Shown: positions 11,522-22,314, numbered from the stretch's first letter. The stretch is 64,000 bases of DNA from Chaenocephalus aceratus (GCA_023974075.1 CM043792.1:14427456-14491455); one strand, 5' to 3'. The notes: generated from the sequence alone by a model not told the origin. Translations and numbers: made by a program.

Positions 11522-12529
11522 CAGGGCCGGCCCTCGGCATAGGCAGTATAGGCGAATGCTAAGGGCGCATCAACCCATAGGGGGCGCCGGGAAAAAGAAA
11601 AGTTAGAAATTAAAAAAAAATATTTTTTAAAATTTCATAACAACACAATTTCCCGATTTTGGATCAACAAAGTACATCTTATTATCTTATACTAACAGAA
11701 CTACGTATATATTGCGTACAGCGCCCATAAACTATGGCACCCCCCCCCAAATCAAGTTGAACTGCCCCAGTCCCAGTAAAAACCAGAGGTTTATGTGAAA
11801 TTGTTTTTTTTTTTAAATAATGGTTTTAGTGTGCAATTATAGGTTTTAATTTTGTATTTGTATTCATTTAAAATAAATTAAACTCCCAAAAAACGTACAC
11901 AGCTTCTGTGTGCTTTTATTAACATTGGAATTTACTGTGTAAGTGGCCGCGGGGGGAGAGCTTTAGAGAGCTCTCTCCTGAAAGACTGAGAGGCTCTGAT
12001 AACCTCAGCTCAGTGAGGTAAAGGCACACCTTTATATGATCATTATAGTTATAAAAAATAAGAGAATAGGTGAAAAACAGGTATAAAATACTGACAGTAC
12101 AAAAAAGTTGTTATTAATCAACAAGAATACAGTTTGAAAGGGGAGTGATTTGTAAAATATCCATAAAGAAAAAGAAAATCTGCTTACAGTTCTGTTTCAT
12201 ATGGGTGTTGAGAGATGTATCCATAGATCTCCTAATGTTGCTCTCAAAGTGCACCAGATTGATGCTTTTAACTTCAATATATATAAAAAAAGTCTTCCCA
12301 GGGGTGCATGCCCCCGGACCCCCCTAGAGGAGGTGAGGTCCCCCCCACTTAAATCATGTTCACATGGATAGGAAACTAAATACAGTTGCACACATCTTGT
12401 GTCAATATCTTTCTGTGTTGGTGGTCATGCCACAACCGTGCACGCGTGAATCATAGTGAGTGTCTGCATGGGGGGGGGGCGCCAGCTAAAATCTTGCCTA
12501 GGGCGGCAAATTGGTCAGGGCCGGCCCTG
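11522..12529. mobile_element. Non-autonomous hAT DNA transposon
   Basis: Terminal inverted repeats CAGGGCCGGCCCT at both ends and a perfect 8-bp target duplication TCAAAAAC (11,514-11,521 and 12,530-12,537) are diagnostic of hAT elements. Subterminal GGCATAGGC and GGGCGCC blocks follow the left end and GCCTAGGGCGGC precedes the right end. There is no transposase frame. It sits in the env/3' part of the provirus and so is younger than the proviral insertion, or was inherited inside the provirus. Confidence 0.93.
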
Positions 12530-13811
12530 TCAAAAACATACAATAAAATGGAATGGTTTTAATATCAACCTTAGAAAAATACAAAAATACTTTGACTGTT
12601 CAAACATAAAAGTTTTCCCTTGTGCATAACTTCTAGTGTTAACATTCAATATGGTTCTTCAAAATAGCAGCAATGGTTTGGTATCAGAACATTTCTTCCT
12701 CCCTCCTTTCACAGAAACTTTTCTCATACCACGCTCAGTGTTAAGGCACTTGTTTTTACAAAGTGAAAAGAAACGAACCATTTTAGAATAGTAATGATTC
12801 TAAAATATGGGATCCATCATTTTAGAACAGTATGGCTAATAAAGAATAAAATAAAATATCTTGTACCAGTTTAATGTAATATTCAAAAATAAAAATACAC
12901 CATCTTGGAATAGTATAGGTAAATTGAAATGGATTCACTCCATTTTAGCTTAGTTGTTCACTTCTTCACATGATTTCATCATTTAAAGAATCACATCGGC
13001 TGGACATTCATTGAATAATCTCATCTCTGAACAACCATATAATTTAAACTCATTCAAACTAACTCATCATCATTTTCCTCAACATCTGTATATGGGGGTG
13101 GATCATCCGGTTCTACTAACATTTGTAACTGTCTCCTCATGAGAAATGTATCCTCCCTCCTTTCATACCATTTAAGGTATGAAAGTAATATGTTCTCTAG
13201 AAGAGGCCGTCGTGATCAATCAATGCAGTGATAAGGTCCCTGAAATGGTGTGAAAACCGGTGGAATATCACTAACGCATTATACTAATTTATTTTCAATT
13301 CTGGTCCACTTAAATAACCATGCTAACCCCTTTAACAGTGTGTGGAACCTTGGGTGCCCGAGCATGTGATAATTACTCCCTCCTTTAACAAGGACTTTAA
13401 AAACAGAAGTGGTTTCTTTAATGGTTTGTAGTTCAATTCAGGAATTTTCACTCATGGCAGATATGTTTCTCCTTTTAAATAACATCTCTAAATGTTAGGT
13501 CATCACTGATTAATGGATGAGCATTAGGAGGTGGTGGCACTTGCCTTTTAAAACGCATACTCTGGTGCTGTGCGCTCCCTCTGAAGCTGCAAGTAAGATT
13601 TAAAACATCTGCAGGGTGGGTTGAGCGACCCCTTCTCCCTGAACGATATTTGTTGTCGAAAATATGCACCATTAAAATGAGTGATCCAAGGCCCCGCATG
13701 TATTACTCCCAATTATACTAGTTTTTCAAAATTAAAATTTGTGGCTCAGTTTGGAACTTCGTGTCCTGATTTAGGGACCGATGAGTTTGCCTCTTTGTCA
13801 GCATGCTGGTT

Positions 13812-13932
13812 TGGTTCTGGATGCCTCAGGTGGAGCTGGTTCTGGATGCCTCAGGTGGAGCTGGTTCTGGATGCCTCAGGTGGAGCTGGTTCTGGATGCC
13901 TCAGGTGGAGCTGGTTCTGGATGCCTCAGGTC
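13812..13932. repeat. 25-bp minisatellite, five copies
   Basis: The unit GGTTCTGGATGCCTCAGGTG-GAGCT repeats at 13,813, 13,838, 13,863, 13,888 and 13,913, with the last copy partial. Because the period is not a multiple of three, all three plus-strand frames stay open and give mutually similar short frames that are not genes. It lies in the 3' third of the provirus. Confidence 0.95.
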
Positions 13933-14557
13933 GTTGTTGGTTCAGCTCGGGTTCTCTGTCTGTTCGATGGAGGAGGAGGAGTCTCCTGTGGTGAGGTCAT
14001 TTGTCTGAAGATGGGGTCGTAGCAGTCTGACAGGCAGAGAGAGAGAGAGATCTCGGGACGCATTACCTATATCTTACTATCTGTCTTAGATGTTAAATGT
14101 CATCTAAACTCAATTAATGTCTACTAATGGTTGTGCCATATCCCTAAACATTGTTTCCACCCACTGTAACATGGCTACTCCAAATAACTCTTTCAGGAAA
14201 CCATTTTCTTCTATAAATTAAAAATACCTACATGTTTCAAGCTCCACATATTTCACACACTATAAAAGAACGTCCCCATATTTTCTCCATTACTTTAAAT
14301 CTCACTGTTATTTAGAACATAAGTAACTTTTGTGACTGGACATATCTGCAATGTCGCCACAATCTGCTGCTGGGGAGTTTGTACGTACAAAGCTGTACTT
14401 GTGGGTTAGTAGCCTGTTTCTCCTGTAATCACTTTCAATAATTGTGCTCAGGTCACCGGTCGGTTGTCCATAAACTTAACAGGGGGTGTTTCTGGTACAG
14501 ACTAAAACATGGATCCAGTGTATTTGGAGATTCCCCTAATCTGTAAATTCCCATCAC

Positions 14558-14764
14558 TTACATATTCCAATCACTTAAACCCATCTCATCATTTGATACA
14601 AGAACTGCATATATGGGGGGGTGAATCATCTTGATTGTAACCGCCTCACCTTTGGGACCGAGTATTTCTAACTCCTCCTCTTGTGGCTCAGCTGATCTTT
14701 TGGCTCTGGGGATAAGTGAAACTCTCTGAAACACAGCTGGAGTTTTGTTAGTGATGTGGGCATT
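14558..14764 (-). pseudogene. Env-like fragment with furin-type site
   Basis: An open minus-strand frame ending at a stop at 14,558 contains IPRAKRSAEPQEEE, a basic R-x-K-R site (14,707-14,696) of the kind cut by furin in retroviral envelope precursors. It follows the short transmembrane leader just upstream but in another frame, with stop codons between. The rest of an envelope protein is not recognisable. This is a decayed copy; assignment to env rests on position and the cleavage-like motif. Confidence 0.35.
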
Positions 14765-14769
14765 CTCTA

Positions 14770-14931
14770 TTAACTAATGGATCCATGTCTTACTTGATAT
14801 TGTACTCCCCATCCAACCAAAAAGGTGCCAAGTGTAATGAGCACAATCAACAATGCTATTCTGACTCTTATCCCTAGGGGACCCCACAACTGGTTTGGCT
14901 TTGTTATTGACATCATCTCTATTTTCTCCAT
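14770..14931 (-). CDS. Short membrane-anchor leader, probably the start of env
   Basis: A 53-residue frame starts at an ATG at 14,931. It has a charged and polar N-terminus, then a hydrophobic segment (RIALLIVLITLGTFLVGWGV, residues about 24-43). A strong splice donor CAA|GTAAGA falls within the frame at 14,794/14,793. Position after the integrase stub and before a furin-like site fits an env leader with a signal anchor. It could also be a chance hydrophobic frame. Confidence 0.35.
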   Translation of the reverse strand: MEKIEMMSITKPNQLWGPLGIRVRIALLIVLITLGTFLVGWGVQYQVRHGSIS

Positions 14932-15275
14932 GGTTGTGTCAGTTACAGAATTTAAATAATGAGTACTATAATAACGTATACGAAAATTGGACTCTTTTTC
15001 AGATGTAAAACAAAAAATAGGTTTTCACTTTAGTATACAATCTATAAAAATCTATAGACAATTTGTCTGTTGAGCTGTTTCTATCTTTATCTTATTTCTA
15101 TTTATTGTTTTGGTCCAGCTCTGCCAAATCAGTCCTAACTCCCAATAATGTTCTGGAAGTTGCCGGTGAAGGGTGACAATGTGTGAGGTGGTGTCAATTT
15201 GCTCCTTTTTCTTTACCTTTAAACCAGAGCGCGTGTGAAGTTCATTACAACTTCTCACTGTTCCGTCCACCGGGA

Positions 15276-15401
15276 TCAGCTCACTTTGTGAACTTTCACC
15301 CTCACCCAATCACCTGGCCGAACAGGAGTCTCTACTGGAGTCTCGTCTGGTATCTCTGTAGCTTTCCAGCCTGTGTAGACAAAACTTGGATAATATTACT
15401 C
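15276..15401 (-). pseudogene. Retroviral integrase C-terminal stub (pol remnant)
   Basis: The frame ending at a stop at 15,276 reads TPVRPGDWVRVKVHK, which matches the conserved entry into the integrase C-terminal domain of gamma-type retroviruses (P-G-D-W-V-x-V). Upstream reverse transcriptase, RNase H and the integrase core were not found: only about 1.5 kb separates this stub from gag, too little for pol. It is a broken remnant. Confidence 0.6.
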
Positions 15402-15454
15402 AGAGTTCTGACATATTCATCACTTCTATTCATCTAATATCTTAAAACTGGACC

Positions 15455-15600
15455 ACTCCCTCCTTGGAGGAGGCCCAGGCTTCGGCATACCTTTTGTCGT
15501 TTTGAGACCTATTATTAAATACATGTCATTATTCATTAACTACAACGTCACTGAAATCAACATATCTGTATAATCATGACACTCCCTCCTTTGAGCATAA
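15455..15600 (-). other. Two polypurine-tract-like sites with adjoining inverted repeats
   Basis: ACTCCCTCCTT occurs at 15,455 and 15,581 (minus strand AAGGAGGGAGT). The second directly adjoins TTGAGCAT-AAC-ATGCTCAA, an 8-bp-arm hairpin; the first overlaps CCTCC-TTGGA-GGAGG. Other copies lie at about 11,430, 12,699, 13,153, 13,375 and 16,801. Confidence 0.6.
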
Positions 15601-16940
15601 CATGCTCAATCAATCTTGCAATGATTACCCTATTCTGAACAGGACACGTAAAACCCATAACGTTGCACAAAATAAATATAACTTCTCCGTGTAGCCATAA
15701 GGCGTACAAAAAATATCGTATGATGTATGGCTTTCTGATGGTATAAAAACATTCACTCAAATTTTCCATTAGCACAAAAAATTGTTTACTTGTTTCAGGA
15801 ATGGCTTTTGTCCTGGTATTATGCATCATTGTTGCTGCGAAAAACAATACCCCTGGTGTCGCTAATGCGTCTCAATAATTCTAGGATTAGAGGATACTGC
15901 TGAACAAACATAAGATAAAATAATATTTCTCCAAACTAGAGGGAAAATACAAACTATTCTCACAGAGGGTGACATGCATGGAGGGCTGGTGCCCCTCACT
16001 CAAAATGAGATATTGCCTTACGCACTACATTATAAATCAGTAAAGTCACTCAAGAATATTCTAGATTCTTGAAACTGTTGTAAAAACCCTACAACTTCTT
16101 CATCCAAGCTCTCAATCAGTGTTATGTTATTTAATCTGCAGCTCATTGCCTTAAAACAGATACTTCAGACCGATTATAAAATTGTGTTTATGAGAAAAAA
16201 TGTAATCCGACTCCATAAATCACATAATTATTTGACTAAAAAACTACACTTCCACTAACAGTAAATGAAGTTCCCCTTTAAACACAGCCCCGGTCTTCTG
16301 ACGGGGTCTATCTATGTACTGGCTGGAAATGTTGGGCCAGTCTCTGTCGCTCTGTCACTGTTCTCCCGCCAACAGTCACTCTCTAGTTCTGCTGGGTTCT
16401 GGTTGACTTCTTCACTGGTTTGAGACAAGCGACCCTATCGGACACCTCCCTTTGTAGCCAGACTTCACCACAGCAGAATCGAGTTTCTGTTTTCAGGTCT
16501 CAACAGCTCCACGTCTGATGTATCGCCGCCCCTTGAACTGCAGTCGGTGTAAACAGGAGGTAAGGATCCTCCGTCTTGGGCGAGTACTAGGTTTCCGTCT
16601 TCATATTTTTGGGTGGAAACCTGTCGTCTTGACCTCACTAGCTGTGTGGACACAATAGTTTTCTGTGTAGGGGAACAACATCACTCGTAATCTCTTTCCT
16701 TCTCATAATTACAAAAATAGTCTGCTAAATGTTCTACTATGTTTTATGCTTTATGCGTAAATGCAATATGCTACTCACTGTCGTGTTTTACATTAAACCT
16801 CTCCCTCCTGTGGTGACAGATATGGCTCAATGTAGCTGGATTTCAAAATACCCTTGTGCTGAAGATGCATCACCTGGTGGTCTGGTCCTCTGAGCTTCCT
16901 CATTGTTGTGGTTGATACCAGGGTGTCAGTGGCATTTGGG

Positions 16941-17992
16941 TCATGTTTGGCACCCCTGTTCGTCTTTGACATCTCTCGGACCCCCTGCCTCCGTCGTCAT
17001 CATGGAAACCTCCCCGGGGTATCTGCATGGAGGGCCGTTGTTTGGTGCAATGTTCTGCGGACACTCTCTGGACCAATGTGTCAGCTGACCACATTTGTAG
17101 CAGCCTTCATCTGTTCTTCGTCTTGATCGTGGCTTTCCTCCTGTGCCACTTTGTCTTCCTCGGAATTGTTGATTCTGCACCTGAATCTCTGGCACCTCCC
17201 GAGCTTGAATTGTTGGAGGTGTCTGACCTGCCTTCTCTGGTTCTATGGCCATCCCTGATGTAGCTGCCATTTGCCTTGCCGCTTTCTTGTTTTTAATAGC
17301 TTCGGTATCTTTCTCAGCTATTTGCATCTTCAAGAGTCTCAGTTGTAGTGCTTCCATTTCTGTCTTTTGTGTTTGTCTTTCTTCTGTGGTTTCTTCTAAT
17401 CGTATGTTCTCTTCTATCAGGTGTTTTGATTGACTGGTTAGCACTCTTACTTCATACTCCAATTCTTTGAGATGTTTGTTCATGGAGACTCCATCCAACT
17501 GCAAGACTTCTCCCATAGAACCAACATTCGGGGAGGGAGGAGGGACTTCGGCCAGGCTTAGATACAGCTTCGGAGTTTGGATAACTGGAGCCTCTTTGGT
17601 TTTTTCTGCTATGTCTTCCCTCACTGGCAGGTCTGCTACTCGGACCACATGTATGCTGTCTGCCAATAGGCTGGCATATTCCAGATGTAGTATCAGACTT
17701 GTAACTCTTATAAATCTTCAGCTTCTCTCCATATAGTTAGCTGTTGTAGGCATTGTGCGTGCTCATAGTCGAGTACTGCTCTTCTATGTGCTTTTGTTGG
17801 TCCAGGTTGATCATCTGCTGGAACCAGTCCTCTTGTTTGCCACTGTTCCAATAGTTTCTCTATTTGGTTCCATGTCTTCTGTCTTTTAATTGGAAAGGTT
17901 AAAGCATCTGATCTGATTTTTACCCTTTCCTTGATATCTGCAGTCGAGCCTGGCTCTGCGTCTGGTCTCAACTTAATTTCTCTTGGTGACAT
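16941..17992 (-). pseudogene. gag: gag of the provirus (matrix-like start, coiled coil, CCHC nucleocapsid), frameshifted
   Basis: The first part (17,992-17,708, 94 codons from an ATG, MSPREIKLRP) has a matrix-like basic N-terminus and ends at a stop. The second part (17,666-16,941, 241 codons) is in another frame. It holds a heptad-rich stretch (about residues 60-120, KELEYEVRVLTSQ, EENIRLEETTEE), then an arginine-rich region, then one zinc knuckle CYKCGQLTHWSREC (C-x2-C-x4-H-x4-C). Zinc knuckles package retroviral RNA. No capsid domain with a major homology region is visible between matrix and nucleocapsid, so the gene is both frameshifted near 17,700 and probably internally deleted. The leader between the 5' LTR and gag is long, partly because of a nested MITE. 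Confidence 0.75.
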
Positions 17993-18442
17993 GTTCTCTA
18001 ACTATTCGAATGATCAAAGATTGAAGCACTAGTCCTCTGACTAGTACCTTTGTATTCCTTCAAAATATCCTACATCAGAATTGTTAAATCTGTTTATTTT
18101 TATAGTTTTTTTTTTTTTTTTAAATGTTAATAAAGTTAATTAAAAGATAAAAATTATGCAAATTTTAAAATCTGAAATGCTAAAAATAAAAATTGTACAG
18201 TGTATGGTTTTGACTATGAAATATGAAAATTAGAAATCTGGTGAAAATCTTCCACTTTCCGAAGTGTTTGGAATTATGTAAATGTCATAACTTGTGTTAG
18301 CTTCAATACATTTGTTTGCTTATTTGAAAGAGTATTATATAAAGTGTTTTATCTTATAATTAGAAACCACTTGCAATTCTATCTCGGCGATGAAGCATGT
18401 GTGTATTTATAACACTTAGAATTAGACTTCAAAATGCTATTA

Positions 18443-19139
18443 GCCGCGTTCACACTGCGGTACTTTTCCCACAAAGGTTCATGCGAACTTAGTTCATGGT
18501 CGCGTTCACACCAAAAAGAGCCGGTACTAAAAGTAGTTCATGCGAACCTTTTTACCCCCTCGAAAGTCCCTGCGAGAGAGCAGGGACTTTCGAGCGGCTC
18601 TTTTTTGAGAAAAGAGCTATATTCCTGATTGGCTGGGCGAATTGCAAACCACGCCCCGTAAAACTCCCAAAAAGTTTTGTGAAGCCGCCATTTTATTATC
18701 CTCGCATTAGCATTAGCATTATTAGCATTAGCATTAGCCCAGCGCAGAAACGCAGAGAGACTAACTTATGGCAACACAAAATAAAACATGGGAGCGGTGG
18801 AGATGAGGAGGTGTCGGCGTTCTGGCGATTTACTCGGAAGGCTTCCGTAGAAGCTGCTGGGAGTCCCAGCAGCTTCTACTGAAGCCAGTCCCCAACTCCG
18901 GGGACTTCCGGCCGGGGACTTTGGGCGGCAGTATACGCCGTGAAGTGGTTTGCGGCCTGCCAGTAAACCCAAAGCAGAAGAAGAAGAAGTGACGTCAGCG
19001 GCTTCATTTGCCTAATCCACCCCCAGGGACTTTTTCTGGTGTGAACGCGATCTGTACTTAGTTCATGCGAACTAAAGAGTTCCCATGAACTAAGTTCGCA
19101 TGAACCTTTGTGGGAAAAGTACCGCAGTGTGAACGCGGC
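18443..19139. mobile_element. MITE with long terminal inverted repeats, PIF/Harbinger-like
   Basis: Ends are perfect inverted repeats of more than 50 bp starting GCCGCGTTCACACTGCGG. The motif CGCGTTCACAC is repeated subterminally on both sides, so the imperfect inverted repeat runs to about 100 bp. Flanks are TTA (18,440-18,442) and TTT (19,140-19,142), consistent with a degraded 3-bp TWA target duplication. The centre holds a GCATTA hexamer array (about 18,705-18,738) and an inverted repeat around GCTGCTGGGAGTCCCAGCAGC. It is non-coding and inserted in the gag leader of the provirus. Confidence 0.75.
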
Positions 19140-20060
19140 TTTTGAGTGTTTCCTCTATGTAATAATTCTGTACTACCAGCAGAGTGCGTTATTGTAATTT
19201 CCAGCTTAATCCACTAGGGATTACTGTTGCAAAACTAACCTGTATTTAAGAAAAGCTTATTTTCCTTCCTAAAAATGGAAAGAGAATTACACTAGGGAAG
19301 AGTATTACACTATGGTAAAACAACACAGCACATAATCGCCAAAACACTTTTGCAAACTGGAATATTTCAAAAAACGTCAATTCAAGCAGAAAAGAAACTT
19401 CCAATATCAGATCCCTATGAATGCCAAACTTCCCACGGTAAAATAACCTGTCTATTTTATAATTCCAACTTTGCAAAGAAATATGATTTGTCCTTCTCAA
19501 GAAGGAGTAGGACTGGGTAAAAACAAACAGTCTCACTTCTTCAATTAGCATTTCACGAAATGGCGACTGCCGTGTGGTTCATTGTAAACATGCTGGCAAA
19601 ACAAGATGGCAACTTTTCCAACCTTTGACCTGAAGAACAAAGGGATTTGACAACACCTCGTGGCTCTCACAGCGGAGTTTTTTTTAAATTCAACACAAAA
19701 CAACACTGCAGTTTAAAATAACATTTCTATTTAATGTACAATTTATAAATGGGCCTCATACCCTTACGTCACAGCTCTCAACCCATGCCCGTAATTTTTT
19801 GACTTTAAGAGCCAGTATGGTTATCTCCTCTGTTTAAACACGCTATAATGGGACAAAGTAAGACGCAAATCAAACACAATCAGCAGAATATCGTCTAACT
19901 AACGCACGAATGTCGCACTTCTCATCGTAATCCACACGGAATGTCTGTTTGAAAACAGGAAAACAACCACTGAAAGTTTCAAAACTTTCAGGCCTTTTCC
20001 TTGAAAAGGACTTTTTTTATAAGAAAGCCTCACACTGTAATTAAAACACTCACTCAACTG

Positions 20061-20265
20061 TGTTCTTGTTTAAATAGCCTCATACCATTCACGTTAACTT
20101 AAAACGTAACAAGAAACGCAATTTGAAATGATTGCCAAATCACACAAAGGACTTTTAAAAAGAAAACAAACACTCACTCCAATAATCTCAGCTTCCACTG
20201 TGATTTTGTTCTTTTGTTTAAATAGCCACACACCATTCACGTTTACTTAAAACGTAACAAAGAAC
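20061..20265. repeat. Imperfect direct repeat in the proviral leader
   Basis: About 55 bp (20,061-20,115) containing TTTAAATAGCC and CATTCACGTTAACTTAAAAC recurs at 20,207-20,265 with few changes. It lies between the 5' LTR and gag, where packaging or transport signals of retroviruses usually are. No function can be read from it. Confidence 0.7.
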
Positions 20266-20641
20266 ATTATATTGGAGCGATTAGCCTCTTGCCGACATGT
20301 AATAACAGACAAACGAATAGCATGCAGGGTTAGATATAAGAAAAATAAGTAAATTGAACTCACCCTGCTTGTGACAAAGCAACGCCTCGTGTTATATGAT
20401 TGTTGTCATTATAAATTTGGTTGTTTTAACATTAATTGCCCAGCTATTTTCAGGAACCGGAAGCAGCAGTCCAACACACAGTCCTAAGATTGTCCTGCAT
20501 AAACTATTGAAGAAATTGACTCAACAGGTTTCTTCTAACCGATTGTTTGAGATCTCTTGTGTGTCGGACGATTGCCAGCGGGTCCGGGCCACAGCCGGCT
20601 GTATAGTCTCTCCCGGTCCACTAGAATCACGTCAGCTGGTC

Positions 20642-20646
20642 CCAAT
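20642..20646 (-). promoter_or_regulatory. Candidate primer-binding site start
   Basis: Two bases after the 5' LTR end, the minus strand reads TGGGACCAGCTGACGTGA, beginning with the obligatory TGG (20,644-20,642). I could not match the 18 bases to a tRNA 3' end with confidence, so the primer is unassigned or the site is mutated. Confidence 0.4.
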
Positions 20647-21414
20647 TGTTATCTGTGTGTGATTATTCTAGCGTCCAGGACAGAAGTTTAAAAAGGAGAC
20701 TAAATGGAGTCTCTGAGAAGGTTCAAATTGGTACTTTAATTAATGAAAAGCGTGGTAATGTCACAAACAGTATATTGTCCGAACAGAAATACAGCTGTGA
20801 TCTCTGGCTCTCCTCAGGGATGAAAAGAGGCCGTCCCCTCAGGTCGTGCTGTTTATATATCCTCTGCTGGCTCCTCCCTGCAGGCTGGCTCTCCACATTT
20901 CAATGTCCGTTGTTACGCATATCAGAGGATAAAAACATTGTACATTCAATATATATCTAAACACGCCTTTTCTCTTCCTTAACTCTTTCATGACTTTTCA
21001 TTTAACACATTCTAAACGCTGTAATCAATACTCCTAAAAATACAGGAAATACTTCACAGCAGTTTGGTTTCTGGTCGGTCCGAATGTTGTCACATGCTAC
21101 CCACATCTGTAAACAATAACGTACTCAAATAAACTGTACCTTATCCAACAATAATAATATCTCGACGTCTATAGTTGTAGTGTTGAAATCAGTAGGTTTC
21201 GCTGTGCAACATCATATCATAATGGTGCTAAATTCACCTCTATAGTAAATGGTATATTAGCCTCATGCTAACGGAGATGAAGGATTTTCAGAATAAAAGC
21301 TTAACAACTGGTTGTGCACAAGAACTTCTGGTTTTTCAGTATAAAACAGCATTTAAACTGACTGTATGTTTATGGTGCACTATGCTCTCAAAACATTGAT
21401 TTAAATTTCTAACA
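20647..21414 (-). repeat. 5' LTR of the provirus
   Basis: 768 bp, direct repeat of the LTR at 10.7 kb with about 1% substitutions. A TATA-type motif complementary to GTTTATATA (20,851-20,859) probably marks the promoter, and an ATTAAA downstream on the minus strand (near 20,735) may be the polyadenylation signal. Transcription runs away from the kinase gene that starts 325 bp to the right. Confidence 0.93.
20851..20859 (-). promoter_or_regulatory. TATA box of the 5' LTR
   Basis: The minus strand reads TATATAAAC in a GC-richer context. Position within the LTR, with downstream sequence before a possible ATTAAA signal, fits a U3/R promoter. Confidence 0.5.
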
Positions 21415-21738
21415 CAACACATAACCACTGCTAAGCTAAAGGCGGTCTCATGTCACTTGTAAGCAACCGCCGTTTTTCTGACACATAGATGCTTCTGACA
21501 TTCACAAGTGGAGTATTTACTGATGTATTTCATGTCGGGGAACACAATTGGAAGATCTCTCAAGCTTGTGTTAAGCATAGACCTAATTTCACCATAAACA
21601 TTTTCAAAAACTGTTGACATCGAGACCAGGGAACGGAGGCTATAAAAGGTTATGTGAGGACTTGTTTCTGCACCACTCTATTGAAGTGAGAGTGTTATGT
21701 ACTGATGTCAAATGTGATGTTGCCCTTTTTCATATGCA

Positions 21739-22314
21739 ATGAGTGTGGGTCCTGCGGTGGGGGAATGGAAAGAGGAGGATGGTCTCCTGCTATCACATGT
21801 GAATGATGTATGTGCAGAGTGGAGATTTAAAACGCTAGAGGAGTACAAGGAAGGAACCGGTGTCGAGCCCGACATTTCAGAGTGTGTTTCAGACCAGTAT
21901 TCAAGTTTGGATGAAGCAATTGAGGATTACGCAGAGGAAAAAGGCAGAGTTGAGTTGAAAGACAGGATGGTCTTTGTACAACTGCTTAAAAGGTTACTTG
22001 ACCTGGATGCTAACTCGCGAATCACACCCGAGCAAGCCCTGACTCACAGCTTTGTAACAATGGATCACCTGGAAGAGGACCTGGACTGTAGCCCTTATGT
22101 TGCAGATGCTGTTAGGTGGATGACCATCTGCAGACTGGACCATTCTGATTCATCGGATGTTGCAAACAATTCTGAAACATTTCAGGTAGAGAAAGAAGAC
22201 ATAATCTCCAGCAAGTCTGCAGACTATCAAGTATTGGACTTTATTGGAGAAGGAGGATTTGACGATGTCGACAAAACAATGCACAGGATTACCAAAGAGG
22301 CTAAATGTTTTTAA
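21739..22314 (+). pseudogene. Partial HIPK-like kinase repeat (C-lobe end plus next linker), frameshifted
   Basis: From about 21,815 the frame matches the end of the kinase repeats that follow: the WRFKT…EEYKEGTGVEP segment through VRWMTICRL, then the linker and the first strands of another kinase up to IGEGGF. There it jumps directly to the basic tail region (DDVDKT), losing the whole kinase core. One extra base near 22,280 then shifts the frame, giving a stop at 22,314; the tail continues in the frame of the next open reading frame. The sequence before 21,815 does not match, and TATGTGCAG at that point is a plausible splice acceptor. It reads as a deletion product of a tandem array, or the remnant of an exon. 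Confidence 0.75.

Larger units (their letters stand above)
10681..21414 (-). mobile_element. Endogenous retrovirus, complete provirus with both LTRs
   Basis: Two direct LTRs (10,681-11,428 and 20,647-21,414) begin TG and end CA on either strand and are flanked by a 4-bp target duplication CAAC (10,677-10,680 and 21,415-21,418). Transcription is on the minus strand: gag remains lie near the right-hand LTR, and a polypurine tract abuts the left LTR. Internal coding parts in transcription order are gag (17,992-16,941), an integrase stub (about 15,401-15,276), and an env-like leader and surface fragment (14,931-14,558). A hAT transposon (11,522-12,529) and a Harbinger-like MITE (18,443-19,139) are nested inside. 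The LTRs differ by about eight substitutions plus an 18-bp and a 2-bp indel, so insertion is recent, yet almost all of pol is absent. The 4-bp duplication and integrase fragment suggest a gamma/epsilon- or spuma-like relative. Confidence 0.9.

Noticed and set aside
13681..14022. Three overlapping plus-strand frames with SGCLRWSWFW-type repeats
   Set aside because: By-product of a 25-bp minisatellite that keeps all frames open, antisense to the provirus.
15557..15847. 96-codon minus-strand frame in the provirus
   Set aside because: No similarity I recognise to pol or env; contains the polypurine-tract-like site and its hairpin, so coding is unlikely.
18705..18738. GCATTA array considered as CRISPR or satellite
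   Set aside because: Short hexamer run inside a MITE, with no spacers.
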